The notes beneath the pieces are model-generated. The model ran no database searches. It had not been told where the DNA came from and saw only the letters and a program-made list of their open reading frames with translations. The position numbers and the translations under genes were made by a program. From NCBI GenBank assembly GCA_028817895.1, contig JAPPOQ010000041.1, positions 49,096 to 113,095 of the forward strand: a stretch of 64,000 nt of DNA, given 5' to 3'. Below, piece by piece: positions 47,845 to 56,963 of the stretch. Source of the DNA: Ahrensia sp. (lineage in GTDB: Bacteria > Pseudomonadota > Alphaproteobacteria > Rhizobiales > Rhizobiaceae). Every line of letters begins with the position of its first letter. Position 1 is the first letter of the stretch.

Positions 47845-49521
47845 TTAACTAGTAGCGGCGCCCGACGCTTCGAATGCTACAGAACACGCTGGGCATTTGG
47901 GCGATCTTGTCACTGTTTTGTCCGTAATGCCGATGCCAACCTTTGGATTGATGGCCCGTGTTCGAAGCGTTGCCGAGCTGTCTCCCGAGAAGAAGTCCAA
48001 TACCTGACGCAGTGTAAGAGTGGCCGCCGAAACAGAAGCCTCCACTCCGAACGGCACAAAGCTGCCAACACTGCATGGTCGGACAACGACCTCCACTTCT
48101 GCCGGCTTGATTTTAAGCGGATCGTATCGCCAGGGCTTGCCGTACTCCGGGCGTAAGCACTGATAACACGCATCGTCGGCACCACCTTTGTCCAGGAAGC
48201 TCTGCACAGCCGCACCATTACCAAAGATCATTGAATAAACGATTGGTGGGTATCCGGATGAGGCGCGAAGTTCCTTTGCTAAGATGTTTAGCGCCGCCGA
48301 GAATCGCTCAGTTCCCGTTGCGTCGATGATGAGATCATAACTCCTGAACTGCCCTAGCATCTCATTTGCTGATTTTGCAATCGGTTCGACATCTGCCGCC
48401 GGAAAGTCCCTCAGCAGTTCTTGGGCCATCGCTTCTGCTTTCATTTTGCCAACCGATGAAAAGCCCAATAAGTGCCGACCTACATTTTCGGGAAGGAAAA
48501 CCTGATTATCGACTAGGGTGAACGCCGTATCCGTACCCGCCCCGGATTGAACCAGCATACGTGCGAGATAGCCCCCTATCGTCCCGCACCCAATCAGGCA
48601 AATCCGTTTTCCTGTGAGGGGCGGAGAAGAGTTGGCATTGCGGGATATCATTTCAGCATGTGTGCTGACATGGCCGTAGAACTTTTCAATCTTGATCTTT
48701 TCCGCTTGTGCCCGCCATAGATTTTTTGCGCTCGATTTTCGGAAACCTTTGCCCCGAAGCGCCTGCTTGACGGTTGCGTTTTCCTTTCCCCTAAAACCGA
48801 CAATTCCGTTGCTTCCAATAATGATGGCGGATGGCGCAGACGTGTCTATCGTGTTCTTGAAAAGCCAGTCCTTTTCGGAGCCGACAATCTCATCCAGCCA
48901 AGAGGACGCTCTTGCGAGATTGGTTAATGGCGGCGGCGAAGGAATGTCTCCATCGATCACAACCGCAGGAATTTCATCATAGATTTCATACCTCTTTCTG
49001 AGTCTGCCAGCCCAATTCTTGATGGACACCTTTGACGACGCTACGACTTGAAGGCCCTTGCCTGATGATAATTCAATGAATCCGCGAGTTACCCTTTTCA
49101 ATGTTTTTGGATCGTCGATTACATAATAACAATCGCCCCTCCAATACGAGGCGATTTCAGCACGTATGGCGGGTTCTGTATTTCCATGCAGCAGTTCTCG
49201 GAGTGTTTCCTGGCACAGCTCGAATACAGCACGGATGGACGCGATCGGTTGAAACGGATCGAGCACGAGAGCGTTTTCATCCGTGTAGCAAAGAGCATTC
49301 CCGCCCGATAAATGACCTCTAAGCTGGTGCTCATCGGCAAATCCGGAATCAATGCGGACGACCGGCAAATCCACAAAACTAAAATCCGGGATTTCAAGCA
49401 CGACAGGCACTTCGACTTTACCCGCCTTCAGCCTTCCCCGGTAGGACGGAATCGCAGTGCCAGCTTTGGGTTGAAATCCCAATTCGGTTAATTGTTTGAT
49501 GACAAGCGACTTGTCGACCAT
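47845..49521 (-). CDS. cap2: CBASS Cap2: E2-E1 fusion that conjugates the CD-NTase
   Basis: A 558-residue protein with an N-terminal E2-like domain (residues 1-150; candidate catalytic Cys78 in GGNALCYTD) and a C-terminal ThiF/E1 domain. The E1 nucleotide loop is GCGTIGG at 311-317. The candidate catalytic Cys is Cys483 in RPCSVGSFVPFG. A zinc site is formed by CYQC (452-455) and CPAC (543-546). Cap2 primes the CD-NTase by conjugating its C-terminus, ubiquitin-like, in type II CBASS. Its ATG overlaps the CD-NTase stop by one base (TGATG). Confidence 0.88.
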   Translation of the reverse strand: MVDKSLVIKQLTELGFQPKAGTAIPSYRGRLKAGKVEVPVVLEIPDFSFVDLPVVRIDSGFADEHQLRGHLSGGNALCYTDENALVLDPFQPIASIRAVFELCQETLRELLHGNTEPAIRAEIASYWRGDCYYVIDDPKTLKRVTRGFIELSSGKGLQVVASSKVSIKNWAGRLRKRYEIYDEIPAVVIDGDIPSPPPLTNLARASSWLDEIVGSEKDWLFKNTIDTSAPSAIIIGSNGIVGFRGKENATVKQALRGKGFRKSSAKNLWRAQAEKIKIEKFYGHVSTHAEMISRNANSSPPLTGKRICLIGCGTIGGYLARMLVQSGAGTDTAFTLVDNQVFLPENVGRHLLGFSSVGKMKAEAMAQELLRDFPAADVEPIAKSANEMLGQFRSYDLIIDATGTERFSAALNILAKELRASSGYPPIVYSMIFGNGAAVQSFLDKGGADDACYQCLRPEYGKPWRYDPLKIKPAEVEVVVRPCSVGSFVPFGVEASVSAATLTLRQVLDFFSGDSSATLRTRAINPKVGIGITDKTVTRSPKCPACSVAFEASGAATS

Positions 49522-50741
49522 CAGCCCGATGTGGTGGATCGAACGGGCGTCAGCGCTGCGGGGATTGCCGGCGTTGACAATGATGTAGCGGACTTCGTTT
49601 CAACTTCCACCTTCACCAAATCCGGCCGCTGCGGAAATCTGTCGCCAAGCGATTCGATGAAGCGGTCAATCGTTATGTTTTGGTGCATAGTGCCGTTTAA
49701 AGCTTGATCGGCATTTCTGTGGAGTTCCTCGGCTGCCTTGATGAAGCTCTGGCGTTCGACATCATTCCAATTATTCAGCACGCTTCCATTATCTGGTAGA
49801 ACCGGATTCTCGATATCGCTGCGGAAAAGTTTCGGCAGACGTTCCGCAATAAAAAGAAACGTTTTATCGTCCCGATCGTCGTCAAGTTGATGGCGCATTT
49901 CTTCAAATACGATCACGGCGCACACCATCAAGGTAATGGATTCCGGACCGCCGGAAAGAAATGTGTAATCTCTCCACGCCTTGAAGTAGCGACAAATCCG
50001 CTTCAGTTGAGCGCCAAATTCTGCCGCTTTCTCTTCAAACCAGTCATGGAGAGCCCTCGGGTCGGAAACAATCCAACCCAGTTTTCTGTGGGCGAGCATG
50101 ACCCTATCAGGGTCAATTCGCAGGGAACGTTCCCGGTCGAGCATGACGAGCACGTTCCCGCTTTGCTCCGACAAATCCGTCCCGAAAGTCCGCATTGCGG
50201 CTTTTTCAAGGGTTGTGAACTCATCATCCGGAATTGCGTACAGCGGAAGGTCCAAATGCAGGTCGTCCCCAATTTCTATTCGAACGCACGTGTTTTTGTC
50301 TGTGATGAGTTTCCATCCCTCCGCAATGCAAAGCGGCCTCAAGGCATTCTCCACGAATTGGAAGAATCGTTCTGAAGCGATCGCAGGATCGGTATTCTCA
50401 AGAAACGAAGTTCGCAGGTATACACCGTCGTCCAGATCTGACTGCTGCGGCGGCTTTTCAGCCGGATCGATATCGGTTTTGTAGACTTTGCTGCCCTGCC
50501 ACAAAAACCGTACATCAAAGACCGGCTTGCCGTGATCCTTCACAAAGTGACGTGTCGCTAACGCGACCAGCCGTATCTCGGAACCAGCAACTTCTTTTGC
50601 CGCAGCTCTAAGTGCAGCACGAATTTTCTTATCTGCGGCTACCAGTCTGGCATGCGCGATCGGACAAGCTGCTATCGCCTGATGAAAGGCTGGTAGTTGG
50701 CGGCTTCCTAAGAATAGACTGTGAGCGTTCATCGTCGTCAT
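49521..50741 (-). CDS. CBASS CD-NTase (DncV-like cyclic dinucleotide synthase)
   Basis: A 406-residue nucleotidyltransferase of the DncV (cGAS/DncV-like) family. The active site shows QGS at 82-84, the metal-binding pair Asp102 and Asp104 in QSDLDDGVYL, and the third Asp164 in DLHLDLPLYA. This is the usual DncV set, which makes a cyclic GMP-AMP-type product after phage infection. The C-terminus ends in small residues, STTSG, and so offers a terminal Gly for Cap2 to attach. It is coupled to cap2 and divergent from the Cap15 effector. Confidence 0.9.
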   Translation of the reverse strand: MTTMNAHSLFLGSRQLPAFHQAIAACPIAHARLVAADKKIRAALRAAAKEVAGSEIRLVALATRHFVKDHGKPVFDVRFLWQGSKVYKTDIDPAEKPPQQSDLDDGVYLRTSFLENTDPAIASERFFQFVENALRPLCIAEGWKLITDKNTCVRIEIGDDLHLDLPLYAIPDDEFTTLEKAAMRTFGTDLSEQSGNVLVMLDRERSLRIDPDRVMLAHRKLGWIVSDPRALHDWFEEKAAEFGAQLKRICRYFKAWRDYTFLSGGPESITLMVCAVIVFEEMRHQLDDDRDDKTFLFIAERLPKLFRSDIENPVLPDNGSVLNNWNDVERQSFIKAAEELHRNADQALNGTMHQNITIDRFIESLGDRFPQRPDLVKVEVETKSATSLSTPAIPAALTPVRSTTSG

Positions 50742-50776
50742 TTTGCGCCTCGAATCGAATCGGTTTAATTTTGATC

Positions 50777-50804
50777 ATTATACAACGTTTCCGACATCGA
50801 ACAA
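50777..50804 (-). promoter_or_regulatory. Sigma-70 type promoter of the CD-NTase-cap2 operon
   Basis: On the minus strand TTGTTC (50804-50799) and a perfect TATAAT (50782-50777) are 16 bases apart, 36 bases from the CD-NTase ATG. The Cap15 promoter must lie in the same 97-base divergent gap; no clean plus-strand consensus was found. Confidence 0.55.
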
Positions 50805-50838
50805 ACAATGAACATATTTCTTGCCGACTGGTAGCGTC

Positions 50839-51489
50839 ATGATTCAGCTTTTTGAAAAATCATTAGTTATCAGACTGATATTGGTCGTCGGCGTGCTTGT
50901 TGCAATAGCCATGTGGATTTGGATACAGCCTACTACAAATACCGAATGGATACGACTTGCATCTGCCACTGTTGCGTTTACTGCAGTGGGTTTGGGTATC
51001 CTGGCAGCATCGCCTCTTTGGCGCATCATGTGGTGGGTTGTACGGCCACTGAACTGGTGGATTTTTCCCGATTTGAACGGTGAGTGGCAGGTCGTCATGC
51101 GCTCGAATATCGGCAAGTTAGCTGAATTCCATCCAGATCTTAAAGGTGTGGAACCGAGAACCGAGATTACAGGTACGATAACGATCAAGCAGAGCTTGCT
51201 CGGAATTGTGTTGGTATTTCGTGGTGACGACAAATATTCGAACTCGGAGACGACCTTTGTGAAGGTAGTTCGTACAAAGGGCTCCGGTCGTTTCAAGCTT
51301 GCTTACGTTTATGAGAACGATACGCCAACACCGTTGAAGTCCGATGAACAGCGCCATTTTGGAGCGGGACAATTGGAAGTTTTTTGGGTTGACGGGGACA
51401 TCAAACTTGAAGGTCTTTACTGGACTAATCGGCGCTGGGCGGACGGACTGAATACCGCAGGTACAATTACCATGGCACGAAATTCCTGA
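50839..51489 (+). CDS. cap15: CBASS effector Cap15 (two TM helices plus beta-barrel)
   Basis: A 216-residue protein from the ATG at 50839. Two hydrophobic helices (about 10-28 and 38-60) are followed by WWIFPDLNGEWQVVMRSN and a beta-rich domain ending LNTAGTITMARNS. This is the SMODS-associated 2TM beta-strand-rich effector layout known as Cap15, which binds the cyclic nucleotide and disrupts the inner membrane. Placing it divergently from the CD-NTase rather than in the same operon is unusual. Confidence 0.85.
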   Translation: MIQLFEKSLVIRLILVVGVLVAIAMWIWIQPTTNTEWIRLASATVAFTAVGLGILAASPLWRIMWWVVRPLNWWIFPDLNGEWQVVMRSNIGKLAEFHPDLKGVEPRTEITGTITIKQSLLGIVLVFRGDDKYSNSETTFVKVVRTKGSGRFKLAYVYENDTPTPLKSDEQRHFGAGQLEVFWVDGDIKLEGLYWTNRRWADGLNTAGTITMARNS

Positions 51490-51493
51490 GTTT

Positions 51494-51577
51494 TGGGATG
51501 TTTGGATTTTTTTGGATGAAATTGGATGGAGAAATGGATTGACAAAATGGGTGTAATTGGGTGTATAATTGGATGTA
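51494..51577 (+). promoter_or_regulatory. Eight phased TGGRTG-like repeats over the fic promoter
   Basis: TGG(A/G)-type motifs start at 51494, 51503, 51513, 51523, 51535, 51548, 51558 and 51570, mostly nine to thirteen bases apart, on one strand. The block contains a consensus -35 TTGACA (51539-51544) and -10 TATAAT (51564-51569), 19 bases apart, directly before the fic ATG at 51578. It looks like an operator array read on one DNA face. The fic product has a C-terminal winged helix that could bind it. Confidence 0.6.
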
Positions 51578-52627
51578 ATGATACGAACCAACACCATTGA
51601 AGTCACATCCGAAATCCTCAATCTCATATCCGAAATTGATGAGTTCAAAGGTGCGTGGAGAGCATTAGGCACGTTAGCACCGGAACGGCTATCTGCCTTG
51701 CGCAGAGTGGCTACGATTGAAAGCGTGGGATCATCCACCCGTATTGAAGGTAGCAAGCTGACAGACCGCGAAGTTGAGGCGCTCCTCAGTAATCTTGAGA
51801 TCAAGCAGTTCGATACCCGCGATCAGCAGGAAGTAGCAGGCTATGCGGAAGTGATGGAATTGGTGTTCCGATCCTGGGAAGACATCACCATCACCGAAAA
51901 CCACATAAGGCAATTGCATCGTGATCTTCTGGCACATAGCCAGAAGGATGAACGCCATCGTGGGGAATACAAAACCTCTTCCAACAGCGTTGCTGCATTT
52001 GACGAGGACGGCAATCAAGTCGGTATCGTTTTTGAAACCGCAACTCCATTCGACACGCCGGCCTTGATGACCGAACTGGTGGATTGGCTAAACGAAACAA
52101 GGGAAAACGGAACGCTTCATCCGCTTTTAATCATTGCTGTTTTCATCGTCATCTTTTTGGAAATTCATCCGTTTCAAGATGGAAACGGACGGCTAAGCCG
52201 TGTCTTGACCACATTGCTTTTGTTGCAAGCTGGTTATGCGTACGTGCCGTACAGCTCACTGGAAAGCGTTATCGAGCAGAGCAAAGAAGGCTACTACTTA
52301 GCCCTACGCCAAACCCAAGGGACGATACGCACCGATAGTCCCGACTGGCAACCTTGGGTCGTCTTCTTCCTGAGAGCGATGCAACAACAAATGAGCCGAC
52401 TTGCTAAAAAGGTTGAGCGCGAAAAGCTGCTCCTGTCAGCGCTTCCGGAGCTATCCGTTCAAATCCTCGACCACGCCCGCGCTCACGGCCGTGTTACGGT
52501 TCGGGAAATGGTCACGATCACGGGTGCGAGCCGAAATACGCTGAAAGAGCATTTCAAATCGCTGCTGGAAAATGGACACCTAGAACTTCACGGCAAAGGC
52601 CGAGGAGCTTGGTATGGGTTAAAATAA
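51578..52627 (+). CDS. Fic-family protein (AMP transferase-like) with N-terminal inhibitory motif and winged helix
   Basis: A 349-residue protein from the ATG at 51578; the in-frame TTG before it overlaps the -10 box. The N-terminal inhibitory helix SSTRIEG (residues 52-58) fits the class II [ST]xxxE[GN] motif. The Fic core motif is HPFQDGNGRLSR, with the catalytic His197. A C-terminal winged helix (VTVREMVTITGASRNTLKEHFKSLLENGHLEL) could bind DNA. With the -10 box ending eight bases before the ATG, the mRNA would be nearly leaderless. It may be a self-regulated AMP transferase. Confidence 0.9.
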   Translation: MIRTNTIEVTSEILNLISEIDEFKGAWRALGTLAPERLSALRRVATIESVGSSTRIEGSKLTDREVEALLSNLEIKQFDTRDQQEVAGYAEVMELVFRSWEDITITENHIRQLHRDLLAHSQKDERHRGEYKTSSNSVAAFDEDGNQVGIVFETATPFDTPALMTELVDWLNETRENGTLHPLLIIAVFIVIFLEIHPFQDGNGRLSRVLTTLLLLQAGYAYVPYSSLESVIEQSKEGYYLALRQTQGTIRTDSPDWQPWVVFFLRAMQQQMSRLAKKVEREKLLLSALPELSVQILDHARAHGRVTVREMVTITGASRNTLKEHFKSLLENGHLELHGKGRGAWYGLK

Positions 52628-52695
52628 TGCCCGTCCAGCGAAGCGAAATGTTGTAATCATAATCTAACCCAACACGTCTATTTAGCGAGACATCG

Positions 52696-54135
52696 ATGGG
52701 AGAAGCGAAGCGAAAGAGAGAGCTATTGGAAGAGGCTGCTAAGCACAGCAAACCAATATCGCGTGCCCGTTTCAATCTGTACTCAATAGGTACACGCCTA
52801 GCCAGATCAGCAGGTCTGTGTGAGGAAATGGCATGGTGGGCATTGAACGATGAAAGTCTCATCGGCATGGTCGGTCGCGACACAGTCGATGATGATTACC
52901 TCTGGATGATCTTGGCAAGAGATCGCAACGGGCGGTTTCGTTGTGCAAGCCTCGATTGCAGCATATCGACCCCTGAGAAGGCTGAAACAGACCTAAAGGT
53001 AGCTTTGTTTGAAGCCGCCAAACGCGGAGATATTGAAGAGTTCGGTGCTCAGGGAGACGAAACCAACCATCCCATCGATCTGTTTGAGCTCCCGCTGGAT
53101 CACGATCCAGAAAAGCTTCATCCATACTTTCGGCTTTTGCTTGAGGATGACAGCAAGGCACCTGCAAAAGCTGTGTTGAAAGAGCTTGGACCGTGGCTCA
53201 CGCCGAGCGATCCTCATTTGGTGGGTGAGTTTCAGGGAAACGGTTTTGATCAGAGGCTTTGGGAGTTTTATCTTTGGGCAACCTTCAAAGAGTTTTTCCT
53301 TGACGTTGAGCAGCTAGAAGCACCTGATTTTTTGTGCACTGCTCCCGGCGTAGGATTTACCGTAGAGGCTACAACTGTCGGGCCTTCAAACACGGGAGCT
53401 TTGGCTGATCATCCCAACCCTCAGAATGAAGAGGAAAGACAAAAGTTTTTGGCTGATTACATGCCAATGAAATTCGGTTCAGCACTTACAGGAAAATTGA
53501 ACAAGAAAAATAAGCAAGGTGAGCATTACTGGGAGCGAGAGAAAGCAAAAGGTCTTCCGTTCACAATCGCCATCGCTGATTTCCACAAAGCCGCCGGGCC
53601 AAAAGAGCCTGCATCAATGGTCTACACACAATCCGCGCTTTGGCAGTACTTGTACGGAAAACGTGTTCGTATCACGGAGGAAGGCGGAATAGTCGCTGTT
53701 AAGGAAGAAGACGTCGATAAACATATCTACAACGGCAAAGAAATTCCCTCTGGATTTTTTGACTTGGAAAACGCGGAGAACGTTTCGGCTGTAATTTTCT
53801 CAAACGCAGGTACCATTGCGAAATTTGATCGGATGGGAACCCAAGCTGGATTTGCAAAGGAAGGCTATGATTACTATCGACATGGATTGACGATCAACCC
53901 TGATCCTGATGCAACAATGGGAATTCCATTTGTTCGACACGTCAACGCAGATGATTACGAGGAATGGTGGACGCAGGAGGTTATCGTTTTTCACAATCCG
54001 AATGCGAAGATTCCGTTGCCGCCAGAATTCCTCATGGGCGCAAGTCACTACCTATTCAAGGAGGATGAACTCCTATCGATAGTTCCTGAGGATGCGGTCT
54101 TAAACTCGATCACGATGATTATGAAGTCAGCGTAG
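52696..54135 (+). CDS. Hypothetical protein with a possible PD-(D/E)XK nuclease core
   Basis: A 479-residue soluble protein starting MGEAKRKRELLEEAAKH. In the middle, RLWEFYLWATFKEF (Glu190), then APDFLCT (Pro210-Asp211) and FTVEATTVGP (Glu224) resembles the E...PD...ExT order of restriction-endonuclease folds. A Lys at the ExK position is replaced by Thr, so activity is uncertain. No flanking methyltransferase is seen. It follows fic on the same strand, inside a defence-rich region. Confidence 0.5.
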   Translation: MGEAKRKRELLEEAAKHSKPISRARFNLYSIGTRLARSAGLCEEMAWWALNDESLIGMVGRDTVDDDYLWMILARDRNGRFRCASLDCSISTPEKAETDLKVALFEAAKRGDIEEFGAQGDETNHPIDLFELPLDHDPEKLHPYFRLLLEDDSKAPAKAVLKELGPWLTPSDPHLVGEFQGNGFDQRLWEFYLWATFKEFFLDVEQLEAPDFLCTAPGVGFTVEATTVGPSNTGALADHPNPQNEEERQKFLADYMPMKFGSALTGKLNKKNKQGEHYWEREKAKGLPFTIAIADFHKAAGPKEPASMVYTQSALWQYLYGKRVRITEEGGIVAVKEEDVDKHIYNGKEIPSGFFDLENAENVSAVIFSNAGTIAKFDRMGTQAGFAKEGYDYYRHGLTINPDPDATMGIPFVRHVNADDYEEWWTQEVIVFHNPNAKIPLPPEFLMGASHYLFKEDELLSIVPEDAVLNSITMIMKSA

Positions 54136-54580
54136 ATATCTTGACTTAAGGCTGTCCGAGCGGGCTCTATTTCGCTTGAAGGCTCCACCGAGCCAGCAGG
54201 CTGTCTCGGCCCATGGGGTTACGATCCCTAACAGAATCATATGGTAGCGACCTATCGGTCACTGAATTTGTTTTATCCGCGTGAGTACCACGCGAATGGA
54301 ACCTGCTTTTCCAGCTTATACCAATTCCAGCGACGCTGTGGCTGTGCGTCAATGCTCTTTCCGCCGCCATTTCCGTTAGTCATTGGCGGTCTCCCGAGAA
54401 GAGTATTGACCCATCGCTGGATATTGATCTCACGTCCAATTGCGGGCACCCGATGAGCGATCATCGGATGACATTTTATTGTCATGTGATTTGGACGCTC
54501 GCCGCTGGGCAGAGGTTCATGCGCGGGGTTGTTTTGAAATGACCTTGCTCCCTTGAACCTTAGATACCAGCGAGGAAAAA
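54136..54580. other. 445-base gap without a supported gene
   Basis: It holds scattered small stem-loops (for example GGCTC-CACC-GAGCC at about 54181) and short ORFs on both strands that look random. The Shine-Dalgarno GAGGA of the next gene is at its end. It may contain promoter elements; nothing else can be supported. Confidence 0.4.
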
Positions 54581-55012
54581 ATGAGTAAATCAAACGAAAA
54601 CACAAAAATTATCGGAAGATACCACGAAGGGCATACATGGTATTATGTACTGGGTAATCCAGTACTTCCGCTCAAACGCATAAGGGACGAAGCAGTGGCG
54701 AGTGGTGATCACGGCTATTTGAAAGAAGAAATCGAAAATGCCGCCTTAAAGCAGGAACCGCAAAGATCGGAAGCCTTAAGATCAATTAGACAACGGGTGC
54801 TAAGAGAACTTAATGAGGACATCTCTCAATATCGCCGATGCGCATTTGAACTTCACAGATACCGTGACCTTATGGGCATAGACCCTTCACCTTCGGAAGC
54901 TAATATTGTGCATACAAATATGGCGCTTAAGGTAAGCCATATTTTCAATGATTTCGCGCGTCTGGCTTTACTGGATTCGCTGCCTGAACAGCAATTGGAC
55001 TTGTTTGGTTAA
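54581..55012 (+). CDS. Hypothetical 143-residue protein, last gene before the relaxase
   Basis: A charged, mainly helical protein starting MSKSNENTKIIGRYHEGHTWYYVLG, with an Arg/Glu helix at residues 62-90. It carries no recognised motif and ends LPEQQLDLFG. A good Shine-Dalgarno (GAGGA) lies five bases before the ATG. It is convergent with the relaxase gene, 12 bases apart. Confidence 0.55.
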   Translation: MSKSNENTKIIGRYHEGHTWYYVLGNPVLPLKRIRDEAVASGDHGYLKEEIENAALKQEPQRSEALRSIRQRVLRELNEDISQYRRCAFELHRYRDLMGIDPSPSEANIVHTNMALKVSHIFNDFARLALLDSLPEQQLDLFG

Positions 55013-55024
55013 GTTGGAAATAGA

Positions 55025-56308
55025 CTACGGTGAGCGGGAACGTTTTTGAGGCAGTTTCCGCTTGCCGGCCGTTGATCGGGCCTGCTTTGGATTTGGATCG
55101 CCCATAGATTGATGTTGCGCAACCTCGTCAAACAGATCACTCAATTGCATGGTGTATGAACTTCTCTCACTCACATGTCGGCATTTTAGTCTGCGACGCT
55201 CAGTTAGTTGCTGTTGAACAAGTCGCGCCATTTCCACACGATCACGCAGATCACATCGCATGGCTTCCAACTCGATTTGCTTTTTCATGTTTCTGTATTT
55301 GCCTGTTGCACGGAACCAAAGAGCTTTTAGGCCTGTTGGTAGCCGTGCGGTCCGCTGTTTGTTTTCAGCCGTGCGGCGTTGTGTTAAAGCGTCAGAAGCC
55401 TCCTGACGAATTTGTCTTTGTCTATCGACAAGCTTCCTGCGTTTAAGCTGAAATACCTCATCGACCATCTTGACCTTGTGGTGTTCCATCTCGACAAACG
55501 TATTCAACTTGTTCGCGACAGCTTCATGGATTACCGATCTTGTTTCCTCTACACTCGGCAGCGTGTCAGCTTCGCCAAGTCTGGCACGAATATCCCTTGC
55601 TCTCACTCCCACTGAGCGGGCAATCGCGAACACATTCCCATTTATATCAACTGCTACATGCCCACGCCTGTCGCCACGTGCCAGCCAGAAACCAAGTTCT
55701 CTGAGTGCATTAGCGAACGCTGATACTGAATCGGACATCGCCCAGGCATCCTGCATCGCTTCCTTGATCTTGCGCGGATCGACTTTGAGGCGTTTTGCCT
55801 GTTGCCATTCTTCCAGTGAAAAATTTAACGGATCGCGTTCTTCTGAATTGGCTAGGCCGCGGGGCATCTTCCATTGGTGTTGCAGATAGAGTCCACGTGA
55901 AATATCGCGCAGCTTCAACTTGTAATGAGGCAGGTTAATTGCCTTCATTTCGTCGACATTGATCCGCGACCAAACGCAATGCGCATGCCGTCGACCTTCC
56001 TTTTCGTGGAACACGATGGCGCGTGGCTGGTCGGTCAGGCTGAGTTTTTCCTCGATATCGGCAATTGCCGCTTCAAAGACATCGACCGGGACATTTTCCG
56101 TCTCTGGGGGATTGAGACTCACTGAAAAAAGGAATTGTCTGCATTTGGTTCCGCGACTGATGGCATAGGCTTCGTTGAGCGCACCGTGGAGGTCATCCGC
56201 CATGAAGCCACGCAGCTCGTGGACTGCAACATGTTCATTATCCAGAATGTTCGTCAGATGTGCAGCCAACTGACCACCACCGGCTCGTTGATTGCCTTTC
56301 AGAATCAT
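55025..56308 (-). CDS. Relaxase/mobilization nuclease
   Basis: A 427-residue protein of the MobA/relaxase superfamily, starting MILKGNQRAGGGQLAAHL. The metal-binding motif is HEKEGRRHAH at residues 101-110 (HExxGRxHxH), preceded by QFLFSVSLNP. The C-terminal half is a long basic helical region for DNA or partner binding. It should nick oriT and pilot the strand during mobilization. The catalytic Tyr is not obvious by eye. Its ATG overlaps the MobC-like stop as ATGA. Confidence 0.88.
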   Translation of the reverse strand: MILKGNQRAGGGQLAAHLTNILDNEHVAVHELRGFMADDLHGALNEAYAISRGTKCRQFLFSVSLNPPETENVPVDVFEAAIADIEEKLSLTDQPRAIVFHEKEGRRHAHCVWSRINVDEMKAINLPHYKLKLRDISRGLYLQHQWKMPRGLANSEERDPLNFSLEEWQQAKRLKVDPRKIKEAMQDAWAMSDSVSAFANALRELGFWLARGDRRGHVAVDINGNVFAIARSVGVRARDIRARLGEADTLPSVEETRSVIHEAVANKLNTFVEMEHHKVKMVDEVFQLKRRKLVDRQRQIRQEASDALTQRRTAENKQRTARLPTGLKALWFRATGKYRNMKKQIELEAMRCDLRDRVEMARLVQQQLTERRRLKCRHVSERSSYTMQLSDLFDEVAQHQSMGDPNPKQARSTAGKRKLPQKRSRSP

Positions 56309-56751
56309 TCGCTCTTTACCTTCAATCCCAAGGCTTCAATCAGTTTCACTCTGATCCACGCGATATGGGCACAAGCCAGTTTGATCTCTTCTTCCGTTTC
56401 TTCATCCATCAAAAGCGAGCCGCAATTTGCCTCATAAGCAATCTGATTGAGATTGTTGGCCATTCGCGACTGCCCAAGTTTTCCCAAAACCTGAGCAAGA
56501 GCTTGTTGATCACGAACCGGAACCCTGCTTCGCGTTTTACGCAGGGACACGTCCTTTCCGAACAACTTCTTTCGGATGTAAGCACTCAGCGAAACACCTT
56601 CCGCCGCTTTTATCAGTTTTGCATGCTCTTCGTCCGTCAAACGGAGTGTGACGCGAGGTGTGGCTTTCTTCGTCGCTCTAATCTGGTCAGCAGGCTTGCC
56701 AACATAGCTCTTTGCGCTGGCTGACGCCGAGAATTGATCCATCACCCTCAT
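56305..56751 (-). CDS. MobC-like relaxosome protein
   Basis: A 148-residue protein with the MobC/ribbon-helix-helix-like segment ATPRVTLRLTDEEHAKLIKAAEGVSLSAYIRKKLFG and a C-terminal helix rich in Asn, Glu and Leu (RMANNLNQIAYEANCGSLL) typical of plasmid mobilization relaxosome proteins. It probably binds oriT next to the relaxase. It overlaps both neighbours as ATGA. Confidence 0.8.
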   Translation of the reverse strand: MRVMDQFSASASAKSYVGKPADQIRATKKATPRVTLRLTDEEHAKLIKAAEGVSLSAYIRKKLFGKDVSLRKTRSRVPVRDQQALAQVLGKLGQSRMANNLNQIAYEANCGSLLMDEETEEEIKLACAHIAWIRVKLIEALGLKVKSE

Positions 56752-56963
56752 GGTGTTGGCCCTCTCAGCGCGCTTGCTTTTGACCCCTCTTCACCTGGTT
56801 GGGGGTCGATATTTTCTGCTTTGAGATAAGCATTCCAGTCGCCTAATGTTTCGAATAGCGCGTTCGAAGTTTCATCCTCCAAGCGCGCCAATTTTGACCG
56901 CCGCTGAATTGCGTTTAGCTCGGTGCCGGCGATAGCAGCGGCGGTTGTTTGGCTGTTCCTCAA
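56748..56963 (-). CDS. Small partner of the mobilization genes, TTG start, at the right end
   Basis: About 71 residues with a TTG at 56963; an in-frame stop lies three codons upstream, and no other start exists. The stop overlaps the MobC-like ATG as ATGA, which supports translation. The protein has an RRSKLARLEDETSNALFETLGDWNAYL helix and no known domain. The upstream TAG lies inside the suggested attachment core, so the ORF may be cut short by integration. Confidence 0.5.
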   Translation of the reverse strand: MRNSQTTAAAIAGTELNAIQRRSKLARLEDETSNALFETLGDWNAYLKAENIDPQPGEEGSKASALRGPTP

